Below are positions 8,476 through 16,287 of a stretch of 64,000 nt of DNA, piece after piece. This DNA comes from B10-G9 sp963712165 (lineage in GTDB: Bacteria > Chloroflexota > Anaerolineae > Anaerolineales > UBA11858). Under the pieces are notes generated by a model. That model was not told the DNA's origin. It saw nothing but the letters and a program-made list of their open reading frames with translations, and ran no database searches. The stretch spans positions 62,001 through 126,000 of the forward strand of contig CAVQGY010000001.1 in NCBI GenBank assembly GCA_963712165.1, read 5' to 3'. Position numbers and translations under genes: made by a program. Positions within the stretch are counted from its first letter, which is position 1, and each line of letters starts with the position of its first letter.

Positions 8476-9150
8476 ATGGATCAGAAGAATACTGAAAAAC
8501 AACCAGATCAATCACTGCCTGAAATGATCGCACACCCTGGGACCGAAACTGCCCCAGATTCTGCTCAGGAAAAAAAGCAGCCCAGCCGTTTGCAGCGATT
8601 TACTCGCAAGGCTCTTATCTGGTTAGTGGTCATAGTAATTGTGTTCTCTGGCGGGATGGCGGCAGATCATTTCCTGCGCTATAAACCTTTATCTGATGCT
8701 CAGGCTGCGACCCAGACTGAACTTGACCAAGCCCATCAAGATCTAAGTGATATGCAGGTTGCGTTCGATAGGATTAATGCAAAAAATCAGGAAGCCGAAG
8801 CCAAAATAACAGAACTTGAAACAGAAAAGAAGTCCCTTCAGGATGAATTAGATCTAACCACAACACATTTGGAATTATTTCAAGTGCTGGTGGATGTGAG
8901 CAATGCGCGTGTAGCCCTCTTCCTAGAGAACGTTGAGGATGCTAAAACCTCCCTTGTGAAGACTCAGCAGTATTTGGAACTTCTTCTTCCTCGCATTGTT
9001 GAATACGACCCGGTTCTAGCACAGGACATACCTCAACGCCTGAACCTGATTATTTCAGGATTGGATAGAGATACCGAAAACGCAAAGATCGACCTGGAGC
9101 TGATCACTAAAGATTTGCTTAATATTGAAGAGGCGATGTTTGGCGACTGA
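8476..9150 (+). CDS. Membrane-anchored coiled-coil protein
   Basis: 224 residues: a charged cytoplasmic N-terminus of about 48 residues, one TM helix (ALIWLVVIVIVFSGGMAADHF, about 49-68), a heptad-rich coiled coil (about 75-130, TELDQAHQDLSDMQVAF and KITELETEKKSLQDEL) and a C-terminal helical hairpin domain (VSNARVALFLENVEDAK...). The same order (TM, coiled coil, helical hairpin) returns in the proteins at 13019 and 13833, suggesting a paralogous set. The ribosome site GGAGAG is close to the ATG. It may be a scaffold or spacer in the envelope; no enzyme motif is present. Confidence 0.75.
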   Translation: MDQKNTEKQPDQSLPEMIAHPGTETAPDSAQEKKQPSRLQRFTRKALIWLVVIVIVFSGGMAADHFLRYKPLSDAQAATQTELDQAHQDLSDMQVAFDRINAKNQEAEAKITELETEKKSLQDELDLTTTHLELFQVLVDVSNARVALFLENVEDAKTSLVKTQQYLELLLPRIVEYDPVLAQDIPQRLNLIISGLDRDTENAKIDLELITKDLLNIEEAMFGD

Positions 9151-9397
9151 ACTTTCAAGTCTGGCTGTTTGCAGCCGATCACGAGTTGAGTGACTGGTTT
9201 TTACCCGGAGCGGGAGCTATAGGAAACTGATAGATTGCGCTTGCTCTCATGCTACTTAATAAATAGCAAATGGATCATCTTAGCAATCGACTATTGATGT
9301 TGATGATTTTACGCAAACGAGTGTCTAACGTTGTTGTGCCTGAATATGAACAACAGCCCTATTGTTGGTGACAGATATAAATTGAAGGGGGGAGAAG

Positions 9398-9587
9398 ATG
9401 ACAGAGAAAAACGTATTGCCCAAATACTGCAGATTGGGATGATCTGGTGCAGCTTCCAGGAATTGGGCCGGGACTGGCAAATCGCATATTAAATGAACGG
9501 CCGTTTGTAAGTATAGACGACCTCCGGAAAGTGCCGGACCTTGGTGAAGGAACTCTGACTAAGATTGGGCATTGTCTAACCATTTGA
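9398..9587 (+). pseudogene. Frameshifted helix-hairpin-helix (ComEA-like) mini-protein
   Basis: An ATG at 9398 is preceded by a strong GAAGGGGGGAGAAG site but its frame stops after 14 codons. The +1 frame carries a complete HhH module to the TGA at 9585: DWDDLVQLPGIGPGLANRIL, then NERPFVSIDDLRKVPDLG and EGTLTKIGHCLTI. It closely resembles the first 55 residues of the intact protein at 13019 (DELIALPGIGPSLADQLIAT). A single base change in the first 40 nt would restore a roughly 62-residue DNA-binding-type protein. Either a recent pseudogene or a sequence error. Confidence 0.6.
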
Positions 9588-9679
9588 CACTTTGGTTCTC
9601 ATTCAAGATATTGTGACCAAATGACTGATTCAAGTGTCTAATAGTATGTCAATTAAATGTATCAGAAAGGAGATCATTC

Positions 9680-11182
9680 ATGTTTGATCAATTATTATCC
9701 CAGTTGGGAGTCCTGGTTGGAGAAGATATGCTTAATCTTCTTGCCGGCCTTGGAATCCTTATCGTGGGCTGGATTATTGCCAGGATCATTAAGGCAGTGA
9801 TCTTTCGCCTTTTAAAACGCACCAAGCTTGATGACCGATTGGCCGGTGCGGTATCTGATGGCGAGGAACTCCCGAATCTGAAATTGTCAAAATGGGTTTC
9901 CACCGCTGCCTACTACCTGGCTATGCTTTTTGTTTTGGTGGCTTTTTTCCAAACCGTACAGCTCCCGGGAGTAGCCGCTCCATTGAATGCAATGTTAGAG
10001 CAAATCACCCTGGCAGCTCCTCAACTACTTGCAGCCCTGTTGATCTTGTTCCTGGCTTGGATCGTAGCCACAGTGACCAAATTTGTCATCCAGCGCACTA
10101 TGCGCCTGACAAAACTGGATGAAAAATTGGCCGCCCAGGCTGAGATCGACGAACCATCGATCAATGTCTCGGACGCTCTTGCCAATGGTGTGTTCTGGCT
10201 GGTTTTCTTGCTGTTCTTGCCAGCAATACTGAATGCCCTCGGCATGTCAGGGTTGGTTGAACCGGTCACAGGTGTGGTCGATTCGATTCTTGGTGTGATC
10301 CCCAATATATTTGCCGCGGCTATCAGCCTGTTCGTGGGCTGGTTGATTGCTCGTATAGTCCGACAAATTGTAGTGAATGTATCAGTTGCAGCCAATATTG
10401 ATAAATTCGGGGAACGGATTGGTGTGAGTGGAGAAAAGCAAACTCAACCATTATCCAAGATTATCGGATCTGTTGTCTATATTTTGATCTTGATTCCGGC
10501 AGTGATCACCGCTCTTACCGCATTAGGCGTAGAAGCCATTTCCGCGCCGGCAGTATCCATGTTAACCGCGGTGATGAACGGGATCCCAATGTTCTTTGGA
10601 GCAGCGGCAGTCTTGTTGGTCGCTTATTACGCAGGTAAGCTAGTTGCTGGCCTGGTCACGAACCTCTTGACAGGTATCGGTTTTGACAAAATACCTGAAG
10701 TATTGGGCTTGCGCATAGCCGTAGATAAGGATCAGCGATCCCTGTCTGAAGTGGTTGGTTTCATTGTTCTCGCGGCAGTTCTACTGTTGGCTGGAATTGA
10801 AGCTGCTGATATGCTTGGGTTCGGTTTCCTGGCAGACATCCTGGCAACCTTCATGACCTTTGGTGGACAGGTGCTGCTGGCCTTGGTCGTCTTTGCAGTG
10901 GGATTATATCTGGCAAATCTGGCCAGCACTGTAATCAAGGCAGCTGGCGGCAAGAATGCTGCTTTTGCTGCTAACCTTGGTCGGATTGCCATCCTTGTCC
11001 TCGTATCTGCAATGGCTCTTCAGCAGGTTGGCGTGGCTGGTGAGATCGTCAACATCTCCTTTGGTGTGCTTCTCGGTGCCATTGGCATAGCTGCAGCTTT
11101 GGCTTTTGGCCTCGGTTCCCGAGAAACCGCCGGTCAGGTTGTGGAAGGCTGGATGAAAAAATTAAAAGGAAAAACAGAATAA
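9680..11182 (+). CDS. Multi-repeat 'conserved TM helix' membrane protein (MscS-related, CmpX-like)
   Basis: 500 residues and about 11-12 TM helices arranged as repeats. Several copies of a two-helix unit recur, each ending in a basic amphipathic piece: GLGILIVGWIIARIIKAVIF, LLILFLAWIVATVTKFVIQ, AAISLFVGWLIARIVRQIVV, AAVLLVAYYAGKLVAGLV, and a final GVLLGAIGIAAALAFGLGSR that looks like an MscS pore helix. There is no beta domain after the pore helix, unlike true MscS. Proteins of this type are thought to be tension- or osmo-responsive membrane proteins. AGAAAGGAG is placed 9 nt upstream. The neighbouring operon contains another MscS-like channel. Confidence 0.82.
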   Translation: MFDQLLSQLGVLVGEDMLNLLAGLGILIVGWIIARIIKAVIFRLLKRTKLDDRLAGAVSDGEELPNLKLSKWVSTAAYYLAMLFVLVAFFQTVQLPGVAAPLNAMLEQITLAAPQLLAALLILFLAWIVATVTKFVIQRTMRLTKLDEKLAAQAEIDEPSINVSDALANGVFWLVFLLFLPAILNALGMSGLVEPVTGVVDSILGVIPNIFAAAISLFVGWLIARIVRQIVVNVSVAANIDKFGERIGVSGEKQTQPLSKIIGSVVYILILIPAVITALTALGVEAISAPAVSMLTAVMNGIPMFFGAAAVLLVAYYAGKLVAGLVTNLLTGIGFDKIPEVLGLRIAVDKDQRSLSEVVGFIVLAAVLLLAGIEAADMLGFGFLADILATFMTFGGQVLLALVVFAVGLYLANLASTVIKAAGGKNAAFAANLGRIAILVLVSAMALQQVGVAGEIVNISFGVLLGAIGIAAALAFGLGSRETAGQVVEGWMKKLKGKTE

Positions 11183-11226
11183 TCCTTTTGGGTAGAATTC
11201 TGCAATAAGGTTAATAGGTCAATAAT

Positions 11227-11263
11227 CAACAAGCCTGTCCTATAATATGGGAGAGGCTTGTTG
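11227..11263. promoter_or_regulatory. Inverted repeat enclosing a -10 box upstream of the ECF sigma gene
   Basis: Perfect 10-bp arms CAACAAGCCT (11227-11236) and AGGCTTGTTG (11254-11263) surround TATAAT (11241-11246). The repeat ends 7 nt before the sigma-factor ATG. It could be an operator over the promoter, or an RNA hairpin if transcription starts further upstream; no U tract follows. Confidence 0.55.
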
Positions 11264-11270
11264 ACAACCT

Positions 11271-11849
11271 ATGGTCGATCTTTCTAATCTTACAGACTCA
11301 GAGCTTGTGGCGCTATGTTTGGAACGCAATGGCAGAGATGAAAGGCCATTTGCTGAATTCATAAAGCGTTATCATATGTCAGTAGCTCGAGGTTTGTATA
11401 GCTATTTCTCTGAGGAAAGGGATGTGGAAGATCTGACACAAGAAGTGTTCTTTAAGATTTACCGCAATCTCCACCAGTTTGAGGGGCGATCATCCGTAAA
11501 AACATGGATTTTTAGCATCACTAGAAATACTGCACTGAACGAATTACGGAAACGCTCCTTGCGCCCGGTTGTGATTGAGGATTCGATCGAGGATCAAGAT
11601 GAGCTTATATCAATAAGGGATGACCAATATCTTCAGCAGCAAATTTCGAACAATCAGTTTTACCATCGAGCTTTTTCCATGTTAAATCAACAAGAACAGG
11701 AGATCCTTCTGCTGAAGGATATTGAAGATCTGACCTACGAAGAGATTTCTAAGCGTTTGGAGATTACCTTAAGCGCAGCAAAGATGAGGACCCAACGAGC
11801 CCGATTGGCGATGAAAAAATATTATCAGGATGGTGAGCATGGAAAATAA
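11271..11849 (+). CDS. ECF-type RNA polymerase sigma factor
   Basis: 192 residues with sigma region 2 (RDVEDLTQEVFFKIYRNLHQ, then GRSSVKTWIFSITRNTALNE) and region 4 (MLNQQEQEILLLKDIEDLTY, then EEISKRLEITLSAAKMRTQR). Regions 1.1 and 3 are absent, as in ECF factors. It directs RNA polymerase to a small regulon, usually envelope or stress genes. No good Shine-Dalgarno sequence lies within 12 nt of the ATG. The gene overlaps its anti-sigma gene by 11 nt, and an MscS channel follows in the same operon. Confidence 0.92.
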   Translation: MVDLSNLTDSELVALCLERNGRDERPFAEFIKRYHMSVARGLYSYFSEERDVEDLTQEVFFKIYRNLHQFEGRSSVKTWIFSITRNTALNELRKRSLRPVVIEDSIEDQDELISIRDDQYLQQQISNNQFYHRAFSMLNQQEQEILLLKDIEDLTYEEISKRLEITLSAAKMRTQRARLAMKKYYQDGEHGK

Positions 11850-12174
11850 TCACCTGACTTCAGATGAGATCGAATCTTATGTGAATTACAAATTGACTGG
11901 TGACGAAAATGAGAAAATATTAACTCATTTAAGTGTATGTGAAGATTGTCTGGGAAAAGTAGATTTGTACTGGTCAGAATTGGCAGATCCTGGCATCACC
12001 ATTGATAAAGCTCAAGTTGAAAGGAAGCTTTTGGGTCAGATTCGTCGTACAAACTTGATCGGTAATTCTATTACATTTGGAATAGTTGGATTTAGTGAGA
12101 TGATAAATGGTCTTATTGAACCTTTATTGAATGGGATGAAAAAGGACCGACAAAAAAGGAGTATCAAGGAGTGA
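11839..12174 (+). CDS. Soluble zinc-finger anti-sigma factor
   Basis: 111 residues from the ATG at 11839, which has AGGATGG at proper spacing; an in-frame ATG at 11830 is too close to that site. The ZAS-like motif is H-x3-C-x2-C (THLSVCEDCLGK), where the His and two Cys would bind zinc and the helix contacts sigma. It lacks a clear TM helix; only the LIGNSITFGIVGFSEMI stretch is moderately hydrophobic. Its gene starts inside the sigma gene and ends 2 nt before the MscS channel gene, so the three are translated together. Confidence 0.8.
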   Translation: MENNHLTSDEIESYVNYKLTGDENEKILTHLSVCEDCLGKVDLYWSELADPGITIDKAQVERKLLGQIRRTNLIGNSITFGIVGFSEMINGLIEPLLNGMKKDRQKRSIKE

Positions 12175-12176
12175 CT

Positions 12177-12992
12177 ATGGATACAGAGCTATTGACCTCT
12201 ACACTTCGGCGAATGGCTGAGCAAATTGCAGATAACCTGCCGGCAATTCTCATTAATCTTGTGTTCATAATGATTGGATGGGGGGTGGCGCGCCTGATAG
12301 CCTGGATGGCCAAGAGATTTATCATCCGCATAGGCCTGAATGAAGCATTTGAGCGAACTGGTTTCGCTCAGGAGCTGCATAAAATCCAACCTGACCAAAA
12401 CCTGGGAGACCTGACATCGAAGCTGACTTTCTGGTTGATCTGGTTATATATCATTTTCATCGTACTTTCCGCCTCAGATCTCAATGTAGGACTGATCCCC
12501 ATTGCCAGTATCGCTTCTTTCCTGCCCAGAATGTTTGTGGCTTTCTTGATCCTGGTGATTGGTGTTCTGGTTGCACAATTAGTTGGCCACTGGGTCCAGG
12601 TCAGTGTGGCTGCAACTGGCGCAGAATACCATCAAGCTCTTGGAAAGGGAGCTCGACTGCTGATCGTATTGCTTGTCGTTATTACAGCCATTGAGGCAAT
12701 TGGAGTGAACCTTTCTCCCTTGACTACCGCAATAACCAACATTATCACTATTTTGATTGCGGGTTTGGCATTGGCTTTTGGTGTAGGCGCCCGGAATATC
12801 GTCGGAAATATCCTGGCTGGATATTATGCCCGCGAGAATTTTTCGATGGGTGATCAAATTAACCTGGACGGAGAAACTGGCACATTAGAAGCGATTGGAG
12901 TTGTGAATTCAGAGATGAGCACCCCCGATAGTTATATTATCTTCCCAAACAGCAACCTGACTGAAAAGACGGTCAAAAAAATAAAATCCTAA
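12177..12992 (+). CDS. MscS-family mechanosensitive channel, short form
   Basis: 271 residues. About four to five TM helices, the last being the pore helix with the Gly/Ala pattern TILIAGLALAFGVGARNIVG, then a beta domain (MGDQINLDGETGTLEAIGVV ... NSEMSTPDSYIIFPNSNL). The protein ends right after the beta domain, so the C-terminal alpha/beta cage of E. coli MscS is missing. The ATG at 12177 with AAGGAG 6 nt upstream is better than the GTG at 12171 that overlaps the anti-sigma stop. Position third in a sigma/anti-sigma operon suggests that channel and sigma factor answer the same osmotic or tension stress. Confidence 0.87.
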   Translation: MDTELLTSTLRRMAEQIADNLPAILINLVFIMIGWGVARLIAWMAKRFIIRIGLNEAFERTGFAQELHKIQPDQNLGDLTSKLTFWLIWLYIIFIVLSASDLNVGLIPIASIASFLPRMFVAFLILVIGVLVAQLVGHWVQVSVAATGAEYHQALGKGARLLIVLLVVITAIEAIGVNLSPLTTAITNIITILIAGLALAFGVGARNIVGNILAGYYARENFSMGDQINLDGETGTLEAIGVVNSEMSTPDSYIIFPNSNLTEKTVKKIKS

Positions 12993-13018
12993 CTGGATGT
13001 TTTCTAATTGGAGAAAAA

Positions 13019-13840
13019 ATGAATAAAGATCAGTTCCTAACATATCTAAACGAAGCCAAGCGGGATGAACTTATCGCTCTGCCTGGCATCGGTCCCTCCC
13101 TGGCAGACCAGTTGATTGCTACGCGGCCATTTGAAACTCTCGAAGCGGTGACAGAAGTAAAAGGTATCAGCGCAGCTACTCTGGATAAGTTATCTGCTGC
13201 ACCATTACCGGCAAGCAACCTGAATTCCAAGGATGAAACTGTCGTGGGGGGATCCCTCGTTACCCGCTTATCAGATCTAAGTAAAAAAACCCTTGAGGGA
13301 TTTTCTGAGTTTGGAGATGCTATGGGCAAGCGAGGCCAGACTGTCCGACAGGCAGTGGGTGGGCTGCCTGAAAAATTCGAACAGGTTCCCAGTTCACATG
13401 ATCCACTCTGGAAGACACTGCTCAAGAACAGCATCACTGCCCTGATCGCAGTCCTCGTGACACTTGTGGTTCTTGGAAGCATTAATGGTAGCCTAAAGTA
13501 TTCCACTGGATCGCAGTATCTCACTATGCAGCATGATCTTGCTCAAATAACCACTCAGCTGGATTCTCTCGAGGAGAACGTGAATGGGTTACGCACACGG
13601 TTAAACGCCTTGGAAGGCCTGGGAGAACGCACAGCAGAGTTAGAAATAACTATGGAGCAACTCACTTCAGGGCTAAAAGACAGCAACGACAAAGTAGCTG
13701 CCGTTCAAATCGATATGAACAATCAAAATGAAAAGATCAGTCAGATTGAAGGACGTGTCCAGATATTCGATACCTTCCTGAATGAATTAAACAACTTGTT
13801 AGGCAACCTGTTTAGCCCTGAGGAGAATATTGATGAATAA
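13019..13840 (+). CDS. Membrane protein with N-terminal HhH domain and coiled coil
   Basis: 273 residues: helix-hairpin-helix domain (about 1-60: DELIALPGIGPSLADQLIAT, then RPFETLEAVTEVKGIS), a linker, one TM helix (about 140-160: SITALIAVLVTLVVLGSING) and a coiled coil (about 168-260). HhH motifs usually bind DNA without sequence preference; here it would lie on the cytoplasmic side, which suggests a membrane-tethered nucleic-acid or protein binding role (inference). GGAGAAAAA precedes the ATG. The next gene begins inside its 3' end. Confidence 0.75.
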   Translation: MNKDQFLTYLNEAKRDELIALPGIGPSLADQLIATRPFETLEAVTEVKGISAATLDKLSAAPLPASNLNSKDETVVGGSLVTRLSDLSKKTLEGFSEFGDAMGKRGQTVRQAVGGLPEKFEQVPSSHDPLWKTLLKNSITALIAVLVTLVVLGSINGSLKYSTGSQYLTMQHDLAQITTQLDSLEENVNGLRTRLNALEGLGERTAELEITMEQLTSGLKDSNDKVAAVQIDMNNQNEKISQIEGRVQIFDTFLNELNNLLGNLFSPEENIDE

Positions 13841-14657
13841 CGAACAGAATACAACATTTTCTTTCTGGCACCGGTTGGGTAGGGCCTTTCGGAAGGTTCT
13901 TGGTTTTCTGGCCATAGTAGCTGTCATCGCCGGGATTGGGGCAGCTTTATATTTTGCCGTTCCCTATCTCTATGAAAGATTCATTCTACCTATAGAGACC
14001 AACACCAACCGTTTGTCTGAAATAGAAAGTCAACAGGAAACTGGAACGGAGCTCCTTATGAGTCAGATCTCTGACTTGCAGCTCCGACAAATTGACCTTG
14101 AAAACCAACTAACTGAAAACGGGTTAAGTATTGTCGATCTGCAGGGACAGGCGCAGGTCCTAAAACTTGATATTCAAGCGCATAACCAGACTCTCAAACG
14201 ACTTGACGTTATCCAGGCCACATTGGATGAGCTAGTAGTCGCGTCCTCAGAACACGAAGCTCTCCTGTTGGCAAAAGATTCAACCCTAATGGATTTGCAG
14301 CAGCAGATCTTGTATAGCCGCTCAATAGAATTGCTCTCACGCTCCCGACTTTACCTCTCCCAAAACAACTACGGCTTGGCGGAACAGGATGTATTGGCAG
14401 CAAGAGATATCCTTTCAAACATTGAAGGGGATATGGCGTCTGGTGAGAGCTCAGATCTGCAAAACATCATCGCCCGGCTTGATCTGGCTCTCAGCATCCT
14501 GCCAGAAATTCCAGTAATTGCGGCTGAGGAAGTGGATATTGCCTGGCTTTACCTGGTGAACATGTTCCCTGACCAGCTTAAAGAAAAATCTTCATCAGTC
14601 TCTGCTACAGAAACACTGACTCCACCAGTCACCAGCACGCCGACTGTGGCGCCCTGA
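13833..14657 (+). CDS. Membrane-anchored coiled-coil protein, partner of the HhH protein
   Basis: 274 residues. The ATG at 13833 is preferred to the TTG at 13830: GAGGAG lies 7 nt before it. The gene overlaps the HhH gene by 8 nt. One TM helix (about 22-44, VLGFLAIVAVIAGIGAALYF), a coiled coil (about 60-150), a helical hairpin domain (SIELLSRSRLYLSQNNYGLA...) like that in the protein at 8476, and a Thr/Pro-rich tail (TLTPPVTSTPTVAP). Topology would put the coiled coil outside. Coupled translation suggests a heteromeric coiled coil with the HhH protein (inference). Confidence 0.75.
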   Translation: MNNEQNTTFSFWHRLGRAFRKVLGFLAIVAVIAGIGAALYFAVPYLYERFILPIETNTNRLSEIESQQETGTELLMSQISDLQLRQIDLENQLTENGLSIVDLQGQAQVLKLDIQAHNQTLKRLDVIQATLDELVVASSEHEALLLAKDSTLMDLQQQILYSRSIELLSRSRLYLSQNNYGLAEQDVLAARDILSNIEGDMASGESSDLQNIIARLDLALSILPEIPVIAAEEVDIAWLYLVNMFPDQLKEKSSSVSATETLTPPVTSTPTVAP

Positions 14658-14731
14658 CCTTTTATTAGTATGGACATTGGAGAATGTAATCGGCAGATCT
14701 GAACCGATAGTAAGTTATGATAAGGAACCAA

Positions 14732-14749
14732 ACCAACAAGTTTGTTGGT
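14732..14749. repeat. Short palindrome between convergent genes
   Basis: ACCAACAA (14732-14739) / TTGTTGGT (14742-14749) with a 2-nt centre. It lies between the convergent ends of 14657 and 14776 and may help stop transcription, but a U tract is missing. Confidence 0.35.
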
Positions 14750-14775
14750 GCCAATCAGACCAGAAGCTGTACTAT

Positions 14776-16113
14776 CTAGACCAGCAAACTGACAATACCC
14801 AGGAAGAATAAAAACCCAAAAGTGTCAGTAAACCCGGTTACAAAGGCAGCGGAGGCTAGGGCCGGATCAACATTGAGCTTTTTTAGCCCCAAAGGAATGA
14901 GCACGCCGGTCGTAGCAGCCATCAGGAAATTAAGGATCATCGCCAGGAAGATACCAGCCGAGATTCTCCAGTCACCCTTCCAGAAAAATGCGATAATCGC
15001 AGTGCCCAGCCCGATGAGGGTACCGTTAACCATTGCTACCCGGAGCTCCTTGAACAGGTATCGCTTTCCATCGCTGGGCTTTAGTTCTCCCAGGGAAATA
15101 CCCCGCACAAAGACCGTTGCGGTTTGGCTTCCTGCATTCCCTCCTTCGCCTGAGACCAGCGGAAGGAAGACAGCCAAGGCAACCATGCCAGCAATCACAT
15201 CCTCGAAAACATCCACTACCGTGATAGCTAATAAAAGGGTAAAGATATTGATCGCCAGCCAGGGCAGTCGTTTAATAATCGATTCCTTTGCCGAGCCAAA
15301 AACTCTTTCTTCCCCGGTGATACCTACCATGCGGTACATATCCTCGGTCGCTTCCTGTTCAGAAACTTCCATCAAGTCATCGGCTGTGATGACACCCAGG
15401 AATCGTCCGATCTCGTCCACGACCGGGAGGACCATATAGCCGTGGCGTGATAGGGTAAGGGCACACTCTTCCTGATCGGTAGTGACCAGTACGGAGACCA
15501 CGTCTGTCTTCATCCGCTCGAAAATAGGCGTATCAATCGGAGTAGTGACCAAATCCCGCAGTCCAATAACCCCCAATAAACGCTCCATATCGTCCAGGAC
15601 AAATAAGTAATAGGTGCTCTCTGCTTCCGGGCCCAGGCGACGCAATTCAGCCAGAGCTCTTTCGGCGGTCCAGGCTTGTTGGAGTGTGATAACCGCCTGG
15701 GTCATAAGGCCGCCGGCGGTGTCATCGGGATAACGCATCAGGGAGATCACATCATCAGGATCTTCCATTTCGCGCAGGGTCTCGGTAACCTTTTCCTGGG
15801 TTAAATCACCCAGGACATCGGCGGCTTCGTCCGTTTCCATTTCGTCCAGGATGTCTGCCAGCTGATCGGACGGGATCAATTCCGCCAATTCAGCTGCATC
15901 TTTGTCTTCCATATCCTCGAGCACATCTGCGGAATCTGTCGTGCTCATGTGGGAGAGCAGGGTAACTTGATCGGGGGTATCCAGTTCCTGGACCAGGTCA
16001 GCCGTGTCAGCGGGGCGTAAGGAGTCTATTAATTTTAGGGCACCCGCGATATCGTCATTTCTGAGAGATAACTGTAACTCAGCCAGTACTTCAAGCAGTA
16101 TTTTCTCTTTCAT
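14776..16113 (-). CDS. mgtE: MgtE magnesium transporter
   Basis: 445 residues with MgtE architecture: N-terminal superhelical domain with repeated acidic motifs (LVQELDTPDQVTLLSHM, MEDKDAAELAELIPSDQLAD), two CBS domains (LRRLGPEAESTYYLFVLDDM; RHGYMVLPVVDEIGRFLGVI), a connecting helix and five TM helices with the selectivity-region pattern LPLVSGEGGNAGSQTATVFV. It is a Mg2+ channel gated by cytosolic Mg2+ binding to the N and CBS domains. The ATG at 16113 has GGGAG 9 nt upstream and is favoured over a TTG five codons earlier. Length is normal for the family. Confidence 0.95.
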   Translation of the reverse strand: MKEKILLEVLAELQLSLRNDDIAGALKLIDSLRPADTADLVQELDTPDQVTLLSHMSTTDSADVLEDMEDKDAAELAELIPSDQLADILDEMETDEAADVLGDLTQEKVTETLREMEDPDDVISLMRYPDDTAGGLMTQAVITLQQAWTAERALAELRRLGPEAESTYYLFVLDDMERLLGVIGLRDLVTTPIDTPIFERMKTDVVSVLVTTDQEECALTLSRHGYMVLPVVDEIGRFLGVITADDLMEVSEQEATEDMYRMVGITGEERVFGSAKESIIKRLPWLAINIFTLLLAITVVDVFEDVIAGMVALAVFLPLVSGEGGNAGSQTATVFVRGISLGELKPSDGKRYLFKELRVAMVNGTLIGLGTAIIAFFWKGDWRISAGIFLAMILNFLMAATTGVLIPLGLKKLNVDPALASAAFVTGFTDTFGFLFFLGIVSLLV

Positions 16114-16287
16114 GATGTGTTCTCCCAATAAATATATTTATCTTTGGTTTTTCGGATCAAGATTTAAACTAGACAGTCCAGTCCAGCTCTCTACTTGCTT
16201 TTGCGATTATCGCGTCTGGTTCAAAAAACTCTGATTGATGTGATACTGATATTGATCTCAATCTCAGTTTTCCTCAATCTTGATCTC

